Positions 7,494 through 14,014 of a stretch of DNA of 50,307 bases are shown here, one piece after another. The notes under the pieces are model-generated. The model was given only the letters and a program-made list of their open reading frames with translations. It made no database searches and was not told the DNA's origin. Both the position numbers and the translations under genes were made by a program. The number at the start of each line of letters is the position of its first letter. Positions within the stretch are counted from its first letter, which is position 1. Source of the DNA: Desulfobacteraceae bacterium (GTDB taxonomy: Bacteria > Desulfobacterota > Desulfobacteria > Desulfobacterales > Desulfosalsimonadaceae); NCBI GenBank assembly GCA_011390465.1, contig JAABSH010000026.1, positions 1-50,307 on the forward strand. Direction: 5' to 3'.

Positions 7494-8513
7494 TTACGCC
7501 CTTCCGGTCAACTCCTTGGGAATCCGGCCGGTATGCACGCATTCGGACCGCAGGCGCCGGCCCAGAATTTTCTCCATCATGGCGCCGGTTTTAAGCACCC
7601 GGTCCACATCCAGACCGGTGGCGATTCCCATTTCATCCATCATCACCACCATGTCTTCGGTGGAAACCAGGCCGGTGATGGAAGGATCTTCATAATAATA
7701 GGCGCCCGTGCCGGCCACGGGCACGCCGTCCACAAAATTTGCCGGCTGGCCCCCGGTGCCGCCCAGGGTGGATTCAAAATGGGTGATACCGGCCTGAAGG
7801 GCGGCCAGCACATTGGCCAGACCCCAGCCCCGGGTGGTGTGAAAATGGGCAATATGCAACGAGGGGTCGGGAATGGCATCCAGAATCATGGAAAAATATT
7901 CATGCACTTTGTTGGGCGGAGCAGACCCGTCATGGTCGGCATGTTCAATGTCATCCGCCCCGATATCCAGCCATCGCTGCGTAAATTCCACAGCTTTTTT
8001 CAGTTCCGTGGGTCCGGCGATGGGGCATCCCCAGATGGTGCTGACCGTGCCGCAGACCTTGATGCCCGCGTCATGGGCCTTGGGAATATATTGTTCGCAC
8101 ATCTTCCAGTATTCGGCAAGGCTGGTGCCGGAATTTTTCTTGTGATGGGCTTCACTGGTGGACACCATAAAAAGAATCCGGTCCGGCCCGGCACCGCGCT
8201 GCTTCGCCGCAATGGCCCGATCCACGGCCCGCTCCCGGATGGTGATGGAAGTGGTTTCAACCTGATCGAGCAGATGTTTTACCTTTTTGCTTTTGTAAAG
8301 CTTTTCATATAAGGTATCCGCATCCCTGAACTGCGGCATGCCTTTTGGATTTCCGAAATTGGTCACCTCTAAGCGCCTGAAGCCGGAAAGAATCAACTCT
8401 TCCAGCAACCAGAGTTTTGCATCGGTTGACACGAACTGTTCTTCATGCTGAAACCCGTCGCGGACGGTGATATCTCCAAGAACCACGTTTTTTGGATAGG
8501 TTAATTCGGACAT
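7494..8513 (-). CDS. HMG-CoA lyase-like DRE-TIM metallolyase, non-canonical catalytic loop
   Basis: 339 residues with a strong GGGGGG ribosome-binding site. The DRE-TIM barrel starts with GDITVRDGFQHEEQFVSTDAK, holding the conserved Arg-Asp pair near residue 18. The metal-binding IAHFHTTRGWGLANVLAAL lies near residue 220. In authentic HMG-CoA lyases the flexible loop carries a catalytic cysteine in 'GLGGCPY'. Here the equivalent is FESTLGGTGGQPANF near residues 248-262, with no cysteine. Its position between an acyl-CoA carboxylase/hydratase set and acetoacetyl-CoA synthetase fits cleavage of 3-hydroxy-3-methylglutaryl-CoA to acetyl-CoA and acetoacetate. The missing cysteine leaves the mechanism or the substrate open. 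Confidence 0.8.
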   Translation of the reverse strand: MSELTYPKNVVLGDITVRDGFQHEEQFVSTDAKLWLLEELILSGFRRLEVTNFGNPKGMPQFRDADTLYEKLYKSKKVKHLLDQVETTSITIRERAVDRAIAAKQRGAGPDRILFMVSTSEAHHKKNSGTSLAEYWKMCEQYIPKAHDAGIKVCGTVSTIWGCPIAGPTELKKAVEFTQRWLDIGADDIEHADHDGSAPPNKVHEYFSMILDAIPDPSLHIAHFHTTRGWGLANVLAALQAGITHFESTLGGTGGQPANFVDGVPVAGTGAYYYEDPSITGLVSTEDMVVMMDEMGIATGLDVDRVLKTGAMMEKILGRRLRSECVHTGRIPKELTGRA

Positions 8514-8531
8514 ATTCCCCCCTTTGAATTA

Positions 8532-8556
8532 ATTACGAATTACGAATTACGAATTA
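8532..8556. repeat. Left arm of the cassette around the four-helix-bundle gene
   Basis: Three tandem copies of an 8-base ATTACGAA unit. The 25-base block is an exact reverse complement of 8951-8975 on the other side of the small gene, so the pair brackets 8557-8950 like terminal inverted repeats. Confidence 0.75.
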
Positions 8557-8562
8557 AAAGGA

Positions 8563-8925
8563 TTATTTATCATTTTTATGCTTTACCGTTCGCTGAATAC
8601 TGCCGATAATCCTTTGAAGCTCAGTGCAATCTGATAGTAATGAATCCGCCTGCCTATCATCAATGTAATGGCTGTCGCGTAAAAGCCTTATCCAGTAATG
8701 CGTTTCTCGTGCCTCTTTGTATGCGATACTGATTTTTGATATGAAATCTTTTTCCGACTGAGCCCCAATAGCCTCTTCAACATTAGCGCCAACTGAAGTT
8801 CCGCTTCTCAAAATCTGTCTTGCCAAATCATATTCATTTTTATTGTTTTTCAAAAATTTATGTAAATTGATAATTCTCAGTGCAAAGGCATAGCTTTTTT
8901 CCTGCACCACATTATCTGTTTTCAT
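8563..8925 (-). CDS. Four-helix-bundle protein (23S rRNA intervening-sequence / S23 family)
   Basis: 120 residues. Hallmarks are SYAFALRIINLHKFL, then ILRSGTSVGANVEEAIGAQS near residues 40-58 and KEARETHYWIRLL near residue 70. The family forms pentameric four-helix bundles and was first found in rRNA intervening sequences. Stand-alone copies, like diversity-generating accessory Avd relatives, have no clear role. Exact 25-base inverted repeats bracket the gene, which sits in the middle of an acyl-CoA degradation operon with no metabolic reason to be there. It is therefore best read as a small inserted cassette. The ATG has a GGTGA sequence upstream. Confidence 0.88.
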   Translation of the reverse strand: MKTDNVVQEKSYAFALRIINLHKFLKNNKNEYDLARQILRSGTSVGANVEEAIGAQSEKDFISKISIAYKEARETHYWIRLLRDSHYIDDRQADSLLSDCTELQRIIGSIQRTVKHKNDK

Positions 8926-8950
8926 TCACCGGTTCCCGTGTTTAATTTCG

Positions 8951-8977
8951 TAATTCGTAATTCGTAATTCGTAATTA
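8951..8977. repeat. Right arm of the cassette; supplies the carboxylase stop codon
   Basis: Tandem TAATTCG units, exact complement of 8532-8556 over 25 bases. The arm extends to 8977, so the TAA stop of the upstream carboxylase gene (8975-8977) lies inside the repeat. Confidence 0.75.
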
Positions 8978-10576
8978 AAATCTAACGTTCCCAAATCCAG
9001 GTTCCCCCACCGGCTTCAGCATGCTGACCTCAAGCGCCATGGCCAGCCAGTCCCGGATTTCTGAAAATTTCAGCACCCGGTCATTCAGCAGCCGCGCCCC
9101 GCAGAAAAACGGATGGGCTTCGCCGTCATATTTGTCCATCATTTTCTGAAAAAACGCTTCTTTTTCCTCATCCGTCATGGGGTTTCCCGTAACTTCCCGT
9201 TTCCGTTCCTCAATGGAGAGCAGCACGCCCCCGGCACTGCGGCCGCTCATCACGGACGTGCGGCCCCGCATGGTGGTAAAGAGAAAATTGGGACGGTAGG
9301 CCCTTCCGCACATGCCGTAGTTGGCGGCCCCGTTGTCCGGCCCGATCACCATCTGAATCCGGGGAACCTGAGCGCAGGACACCGACCGCACCATATCAGA
9401 TCCGTATTTTCCAATGCCGTTGTGTTCGGATTCCGACCCCACCATGTATCCCGGCGATCCCTGGAAAAATATGATGGGTAACTTTTCCTGGCTGCACCGG
9501 ACGATCCATTCCGCAGCTTTTCGCGCCGCTTCTTCGAAAATCACACCGATTTTGTTGGATGCGATCACCCCGGCGGGGATTCCCTTGATCCGGATTTTTC
9601 CGGCCAGAATATTATCTCCCCGGCCCGGGGCGTAATTCTCTTTGTACTCCACAAAACAGCTGTCATCGGCAACGGTTTTGAGAATGGCCCGGCCATCCAT
9701 TGTCTGATTGGTGGATGCCGGCAAAAGATCATAAATGCTGTCCGGATCCACCAGGGGCGGGCGTTCTTCATATTGATGAAGATACAGCTTCTGGGGCGGT
9801 TCCAGAGAAAAAATTTCCCGGACCCGTTCAATGGCCTCATCCTGGCTCTGGCAGAAATGGTCGGCCCCGCCGGAAATATGGGTATGCACCCGGGCCCCGC
9901 CCAGATCTTCTGCGGAAATCACCTCGCCGGTGGCCATTTTCACCAGGGGCGGCCCTCCTAGAAAAGAATAAGACATTCGATCAATCATCACGGACTGGCA
10001 GGCCATGAATACGATATAGGCCCCGCCCGCGGTATTGCCGCCGGTGCTGAGGGTAATCTGTTTCAGACCCGTGGCAGACATGCGCGCCATGTTATAAAAC
10101 ATGGACCCGAAATGACCGTCATCCGGAAACACTTCCGCCTGCATGGGCAGAAACGCGCCCCCGGAATCCGCAACATAAACGCAGTTAAGCCCGTTTTTTT
10201 CCGCAATGGCCTGGGCCCGGAGATGTTTTCGTAATGTAATGGGAAAATAAGTGCCGGCTTTGACCCGGCTGTCATTGGCAAAAATCATGGTCCAGTTGCC
10301 GTGGATTTTACCGATGCCGGTGACCACGCCGCCGCACGGCACATCCGGAACACCGGGATAATCCATGCCGAAACCGGCAATGCGGCTGAGCTCGTAAAAC
10401 AGGGTGCCCGGATCAATAAGCTGCGCAATCAGGTCCCGAACAGGCTTTTTGCCCTGCTTCCGGAGCTTTTCAATGGCCTTTTCACCCCCCGGGAACATGG
10501 CTTCCTGCACCCGCTCATCCAGTTTTTTTTCTTCCATCTCCCAGTGTTTGCGGTTCAGAACAGATGTATCTGTCAT
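8975..10576 (-). CDS. liuB: Acyl-CoA carboxylase carboxyltransferase (beta) subunit, methylcrotonyl-CoA type
   Basis: 533 residues, close to the usual 535 for methylcrotonyl-CoA carboxylase beta subunits, which transfer a carboxyl group from carboxybiotin to the acyl-CoA. Landmarks are YVADSGGAFLPMQAEVFPD near residue 133, STGGNTAGGAYIVFM near 178, FLGGPPLVKMATGEVISAED near 207, and GADHFCQSQDEA. These match the two crotonase-fold halves with their oxyanion glycines. A GAGGG site precedes the ATG. The order acyl-CoA dehydrogenase, methylglutaconyl-CoA hydratase, carboxylase, lyase matches bacterial leucine degradation (liu). No biotin-carboxylase/biotin-carrier alpha subunit is present in the window. 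The stop codon lies within an inserted repeat, but the FGNVRF ending aligns with the usual C-terminus. Confidence 0.88.
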   Translation of the reverse strand: MTDTSVLNRKHWEMEEKKLDERVQEAMFPGGEKAIEKLRKQGKKPVRDLIAQLIDPGTLFYELSRIAGFGMDYPGVPDVPCGGVVTGIGKIHGNWTMIFANDSRVKAGTYFPITLRKHLRAQAIAEKNGLNCVYVADSGGAFLPMQAEVFPDDGHFGSMFYNMARMSATGLKQITLSTGGNTAGGAYIVFMACQSVMIDRMSYSFLGGPPLVKMATGEVISAEDLGGARVHTHISGGADHFCQSQDEAIERVREIFSLEPPQKLYLHQYEERPPLVDPDSIYDLLPASTNQTMDGRAILKTVADDSCFVEYKENYAPGRGDNILAGKIRIKGIPAGVIASNKIGVIFEEAARKAAEWIVRCSQEKLPIIFFQGSPGYMVGSESEHNGIGKYGSDMVRSVSCAQVPRIQMVIGPDNGAANYGMCGRAYRPNFLFTTMRGRTSVMSGRSAGGVLLSIEERKREVTGNPMTDEEKEAFFQKMMDKYDGEAHPFFCGARLLNDRVLKFSEIRDWLAMALEVSMLKPVGEPGFGNVRF

Positions 10577-10671
10577 GGTTGTCCCTCGGTTTGGTTGGTT
10601 TATAGATAATTTTCTAATTCTTCTGTTTGTTTATGTTTGGAAATCTGCTTATCCGGTTCGCTTGTATAGCC

Positions 10672-10731
10672 ATCGAAATCGGTATCGGTATCGAAATCGC
10701 TATCGAATCCGATCCCGATACCGATTTCGAT
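10672..10731. repeat. 17-bp perfect inverted repeat of 'cgaaatcggtatcg' type
   Basis: ATCGAAATCGGTATCGG (10672-10688) and its exact complement (10715-10731) flank a 26-base loop made of degenerate copies of the same GGTATCG/CGATACC words. It lies in the 255-base gap between the hydratase and carboxylase genes, which otherwise holds nothing recognisable. Confidence 0.65.
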
Positions 10732-10831
10732 CCCGATAAAAACACGGGAGCGTGAGGGAAGGTGTCAGGTGTCAAAACCACAGAAACCAAAAAAATCCCG
10801 AACACTGACACCAGAAACCTTTCCCCCTCCT

Positions 10832-11614
10832 CTACTTTCCCCTGTACACCGGTTTCCGTTTCTCCCTGAACGCGGCCAGGCCTTCCAGCCGGTCTTCCGT
10901 GGGGATGGTAATCCAGTAGGCATTGGACTCAATGCTTAAGCCGGTATTGAGATCGGTTTCAAGTCCTGCGTTGATGGCATATTTGGCCTGTTCCACGGCA
11001 ATGGGCCCGCATTCACAAATCATGGCCGCCATGGCTTTGGCCTCATCCATCAAAAGCTGCGGCTCACAGATTTTGTTGACCAGATGGATGTCAAGGGCTT
11101 CTTTGGCATCCACCCGGCGGCCGGTAAAAATCAGCTCTTTTGCCTTGCCAGCTCCGATCAGCCGGGGCAGCCGCTGGGTGCCGCCGGCGCCGGGAATAAT
11201 GGCAAGGCGTGCTTCGGTAAGTCCCATGGTGGCATTTAAAGCAGCAATCCGGATATCTGCAACCAGCATAAGTTCCGTGCCGCCGCCCAGGGCAATCCCG
11301 TTTACCGCGGCAATGACCGGTTTGCCCAGGGACGCGATGGATGAAAAAAGGGTTCGAATGGTAAAAATAAATTTTTTCACTTCCGCGGGTGTCAGCGTCA
11401 TCCGCTCTTTTAAATCCGCGCCCGCGCAGAACGCCTTTTCCCCGGCCCCGGTAAGGATCACCACCCGGACATCCGGATCAAACCGGATGCTTTCCACCGC
11501 ATCCTGAAGCGCGTATAAAAGTTCAAAATTCACGCAATTCATCACTTGCGGCCGGTTCAGGGTGAACACGGCCACCTGCTTTTCAATATCGACATTCAAT
11601 ACGTTTTCATTCAT
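10832..11614 (-). CDS. liuC: 3-methylglutaconyl-CoA hydratase-like crotonase (AUH type)
   Basis: 260 residues. It closely follows the AUH/LiuC pattern: FCAGADLKERMTLTPAEV near residue 62, VNGIALGGGTELMLVADIRI near 106, and GLTEARLAIIPGAGGTQRLP near 132. Both catalytic glutamates are present (TEARLAI and AKELIFTG), unlike in the second crotonase of this cluster. The enzyme would hydrate 3-methylglutaconyl-CoA to HMG-CoA, the step after carboxylation of methylcrotonyl-CoA. A CGGAGGGC site precedes the ATG. The gene starts 15 bases after the acyl-CoA dehydrogenase stop, so the two are surely co-transcribed. Confidence 0.9.
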   Translation of the reverse strand: MNENVLNVDIEKQVAVFTLNRPQVMNCVNFELLYALQDAVESIRFDPDVRVVILTGAGEKAFCAGADLKERMTLTPAEVKKFIFTIRTLFSSIASLGKPVIAAVNGIALGGGTELMLVADIRIAALNATMGLTEARLAIIPGAGGTQRLPRLIGAGKAKELIFTGRRVDAKEALDIHLVNKICEPQLLMDEAKAMAAMICECGPIAVEQAKYAINAGLETDLNTGLSIESNAYWITIPTEDRLEGLAAFREKRKPVYRGK

Positions 11615-11629
11615 GATGCCCTCCGTATG

Positions 11630-12778
11630 TTAACATCCAATATACCGCGATATCACCAGCCGCTGTACTTCAGAGGTGCCTTCCCCGATATCCAGCAGCT
11701 TCTGGTCCCGGTAAAACCGTTCCACATTGTATTCCTTCATCAGGCCGTATCCGCCGTGAATCTGCACCGCACTGTCCGCTACCCGGCCCATAAGTTCCGA
11801 ACAATAGAGCTTTGCCATGGCCGCTTCTTTCTGAAAGGCACGCTTGTGGTCTTTCAGCCAGCAGGCTTTGTAAAGCAGGTTGCGCGCGCATTCCAGCTCC
11901 ACGCCCGCATCCGCCAGTTTAAAAGAAATGGCCTGAAATTTTGAAATGGGCTTACCAAACTGCACCCTTTTTTTGGCATATTTTAACGCCGTCTCAAATG
12001 CGCCCTGGGCCCCGCCCAGCCCCATGGCGCCGATGGAAAGCCGGCCCCCATCCAGGGTCTGAAGCATCTGATGAAATCCTTCCCCCTGCCGGCCCAGAAT
12101 GTTTTCCTTGGGAATGCGGACCTCATCAAAATAAAGCGCCGCCGTGTTGGATGCCCGCCACATCATTTTTTTGTGCATGGGCATTGCTTTAAACCCCGGG
12201 GTGCCGTGCTCCAGCAAAAAACAGGTGTATTCATTGCGGCCGTCGGGTTTCCGGCCGGTCACCGCCTGGACCGTCACTCCCAGAGAAAGCTCACAGGCCG
12301 CATTGGTGATAAATATCTTTGAGCCGTTGATCACCCATTGGTTCCCGTCGCGAACTGCGGTGGTTTTGCTGCCGCCGGCATCTGACCCGGCCGTGGGTTC
12401 GGTGAGCCCGAATCCCCACAATCCTTTGCCTGTGCAGAGTTTTGGCAGATATTTTTTCTTCTGGGCCTCGCTGCCGAAATAATAAATCGGGCCGATGCCC
12501 AGGGAGTTGCCCGCAGCAATGGTGGCGGCCTGAGATCCGTCCACCCGGGCGATTTCTTCAACGGCAATGATGTAAGAGAGGTAATCCAGTTCCTGCCCGC
12601 CGTAATTTTCCGGCACAAACATGCCAAAAAGACCGATGTCGCCCATTTTACGGGTCAACTCACTTGAAAAGGTCTCAGTTTCATCAAGGTCCGCGGCCAC
12701 GGGCGCGATTTCGGTTTCCGCAAATCTTCTCACTTCCTTCCGGATCATTTCCTGGTGTTTTGATAAATCAAAGTCCAC
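11630..12778 (-). CDS. Acyl-CoA dehydrogenase, probably for isovaleryl-CoA or another short branched substrate
   Basis: 382 residues from a GTG start at 12778, which has an ideal AGGAGG site. An ATG further upstream (12919) would lie upstream of the predicted -10 box, so I reject it. FAD/substrate-binding landmarks are FGLTEPTAGSDAGGSKT near residue 128 and WVINGSKIFITNA near 151. RVQFGKPISKFQAI and AVQIHGGYGLMKEYNVERFY follow towards the C-terminus. The C-terminal LLDIGEGTSEVQRL has a Glu at the MCAD-type catalytic base position, where characterised isovaleryl-CoA dehydrogenases have Ala or Gly and use a different Glu. The context (carboxylase, hydratase, lyase) argues for isovaleryl-CoA; the active site leaves other short-chain acyl-CoAs possible. 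Electrons would go to ETF. Confidence 0.88.
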   Translation of the reverse strand: MDFDLSKHQEMIRKEVRRFAETEIAPVAADLDETETFSSELTRKMGDIGLFGMFVPENYGGQELDYLSYIIAVEEIARVDGSQAATIAAGNSLGIGPIYYFGSEAQKKKYLPKLCTGKGLWGFGLTEPTAGSDAGGSKTTAVRDGNQWVINGSKIFITNAACELSLGVTVQAVTGRKPDGRNEYTCFLLEHGTPGFKAMPMHKKMMWRASNTAALYFDEVRIPKENILGRQGEGFHQMLQTLDGGRLSIGAMGLGGAQGAFETALKYAKKRVQFGKPISKFQAISFKLADAGVELECARNLLYKACWLKDHKRAFQKEAAMAKLYCSELMGRVADSAVQIHGGYGLMKEYNVERFYRDQKLLDIGEGTSEVQRLVISRYIGC

Positions 12779-12900
12779 TGAAAACCTCCTTTTGGATGGC
12801 TGGCGGAGCGGGCGGTATGGGATGGGGTAGTGGTAAAACGCGTTTTTCTTTTGAACCGCTCTGAATTTTGTATTATCCTGTTGCTGATTCAGCATAAACA

Positions 12901-12931
12901 ACTCTATCGTTAACGTCAACGTAAACTACAA
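12901..12931 (-). promoter_or_regulatory. MerR-type promoter/operator of the acyl-CoA cluster (LiuR-like)
   Basis: Read on the minus strand: a -35 TTGTAG (12931-12926), a 19-base spacer, and a -10 TAGAGT (12906-12901). The overlong spacer is the signature of MerR-family activated promoters. The spacer is filled by TTTACGTTGACGTTAA, an imperfect palindrome with two ACGT cores. From memory this resembles operators of LiuR, the MerR-family regulator of leucine/isovalerate degradation in proteobacteria. It sits about 115 bases upstream of the dehydrogenase GTG start. The regulator gene itself is not in the window. Confidence 0.6.
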
Positions 12932-13021
12932 CAAAATTCTCGCTTTTTAAAAAAAATTATCATATTAACAATCAATTACCCTATGAAACGCCCTCCGGGG
13001 CCGGAGACGGAACTTCAACAT

Positions 13022-13972
13022 ATGAATGAAAAAATCAAAATCGGTATCAGCGCCTGCCTGCTCGGTCATCCTGTACGATGGGACGGAGAAAACAAAGAAG
13101 ACCGTTTTATCACCCGCACCCTGGGAAACTATCTTGAATTTGTGCCGGTCTGTCCGGAAATGGAATGCGGCATGGGAAGTCCGCGGGATAGTCTTCAGCT
13201 CCAGGGAGATGTGGAAAATCACAGGCTGATGACCCGAAAGGCTGGAATCGACTATACCGAACCGATGGAAAAATGGGCAGAACAAAAAGTAACTGAACTG
13301 GCCGGAGAAAACCTGTGCGGGTATATTTTTAAATCCAAGTCTCCCAGCTGCGGCATGGAGCGCATTCCCATATATCCGGAAAAGGGACGGGCCGAAAAAA
13401 AAGGGGTGGGCATTTTCGCCCGCCGGTTTATGGAAGCCTTTCCCCGGCTGCCCGTGGAAGACGATGGCCGGCTGCATGATCCCAAGCTGCGGGAAAATTT
13501 CATTGAATCCCTGTTTGCCCTCAAACGCTGGCGCGATATCAGCGGGCCGCCCCAAAAGATGAGTCACCTGATTGCGTTTCATACCGAAAACAAGCTTCTC
13601 ATTTTGTCCCATGACCAGAAAATCTACCGGGAAATGGGAAAGCTGGTGGCAGACGGCGGCAGCCTGCCGGCAAAAGACCTGTTTGATCAGTATGAAGCCA
13701 TGCTCGTTCATGTCCTGGGCCTGCACACTTCCATCCAGAAAAATATCAATGTGCTGATGCACATGACGGGGTTTTTCAAAAAAGACATCACAGCAGAAGA
13801 AAAACAAGAGCTTCTTGATCTCATTGAAAAATACCGGACCGGCACTGTGCCCCTTATTGTGCCGGTAACCCTGATAAATCACTATGCCCGGAAATACGGC
13901 CAGACCTATCTACAGGCTCAGACCTATCTGCACCCGCATCCGGTGTCTTTGAAACTCAGGAACCATGCATAG
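13022..13972 (+). CDS. DUF523-DUF1722 fusion protein, copy 1 (TudS-like domain plus YbgA-like domain)
   Basis: 316 residues from ATG 13022. An in-frame ATG at 12983 has no ribosome-binding site, and the paralogue at 23887 starts at the same place as 13022. The N-terminal DUF523 domain (about 1-150) has Cys12 (SACLLG), Cys44 and Cys49 (VCPEMECGM), and Cys110 (KSKSPSCGM). In thiouracil desulfurase TudS, a DUF523 protein, three conserved cysteines hold a [4Fe-4S] cluster, so cluster binding is plausible here. The C-terminal DUF1722 domain (about 185-316) contains VLMHMTGFFKKDI and ends in HPHPVSLKLRNHA. In E. coli the DUF1722 protein YbgA is encoded next to photolyase. This copy lies divergent from the acyl-CoA cluster and just upstream of the GIDE gene. 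Confidence 0.85.
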   Translation: MNEKIKIGISACLLGHPVRWDGENKEDRFITRTLGNYLEFVPVCPEMECGMGSPRDSLQLQGDVENHRLMTRKAGIDYTEPMEKWAEQKVTELAGENLCGYIFKSKSPSCGMERIPIYPEKGRAEKKGVGIFARRFMEAFPRLPVEDDGRLHDPKLRENFIESLFALKRWRDISGPPQKMSHLIAFHTENKLLILSHDQKIYREMGKLVADGGSLPAKDLFDQYEAMLVHVLGLHTSIQKNINVLMHMTGFFKKDITAEEKQELLDLIEKYRTGTVPLIVPVTLINHYARKYGQTYLQAQTYLHPHPVSLKLRNHA

Positions 13973-14014
13973 CAGATCGTCTGCAACCGCCACCCGGAGC
14001 CGCCGGATTTCAAC

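Noticed and set aside
8527-8977. CRISPR-like array from the tandem ATTACGAA units
   Set aside because: The units are 8 bases with no spacers and form two inverted blocks around a gene.
12779-12919. N-terminal extension of the acyl-CoA dehydrogenase from ATG 12919
   Set aside because: It overlaps the predicted promoter and operator, encodes residues unlike the family, and a GTG with a perfect AGGAGG lies at 12778.
12965-13882. 305-residue frame antisense to DUF523-DUF1722 copy 1
   Set aside because: It is a mirror of the coding strand caused by GC-rich third positions; the plus strand carries the recognisable family. The similar antisense frames at 23863-24555, 28698-30110 and 4288-5052 are rejected for the same reason.
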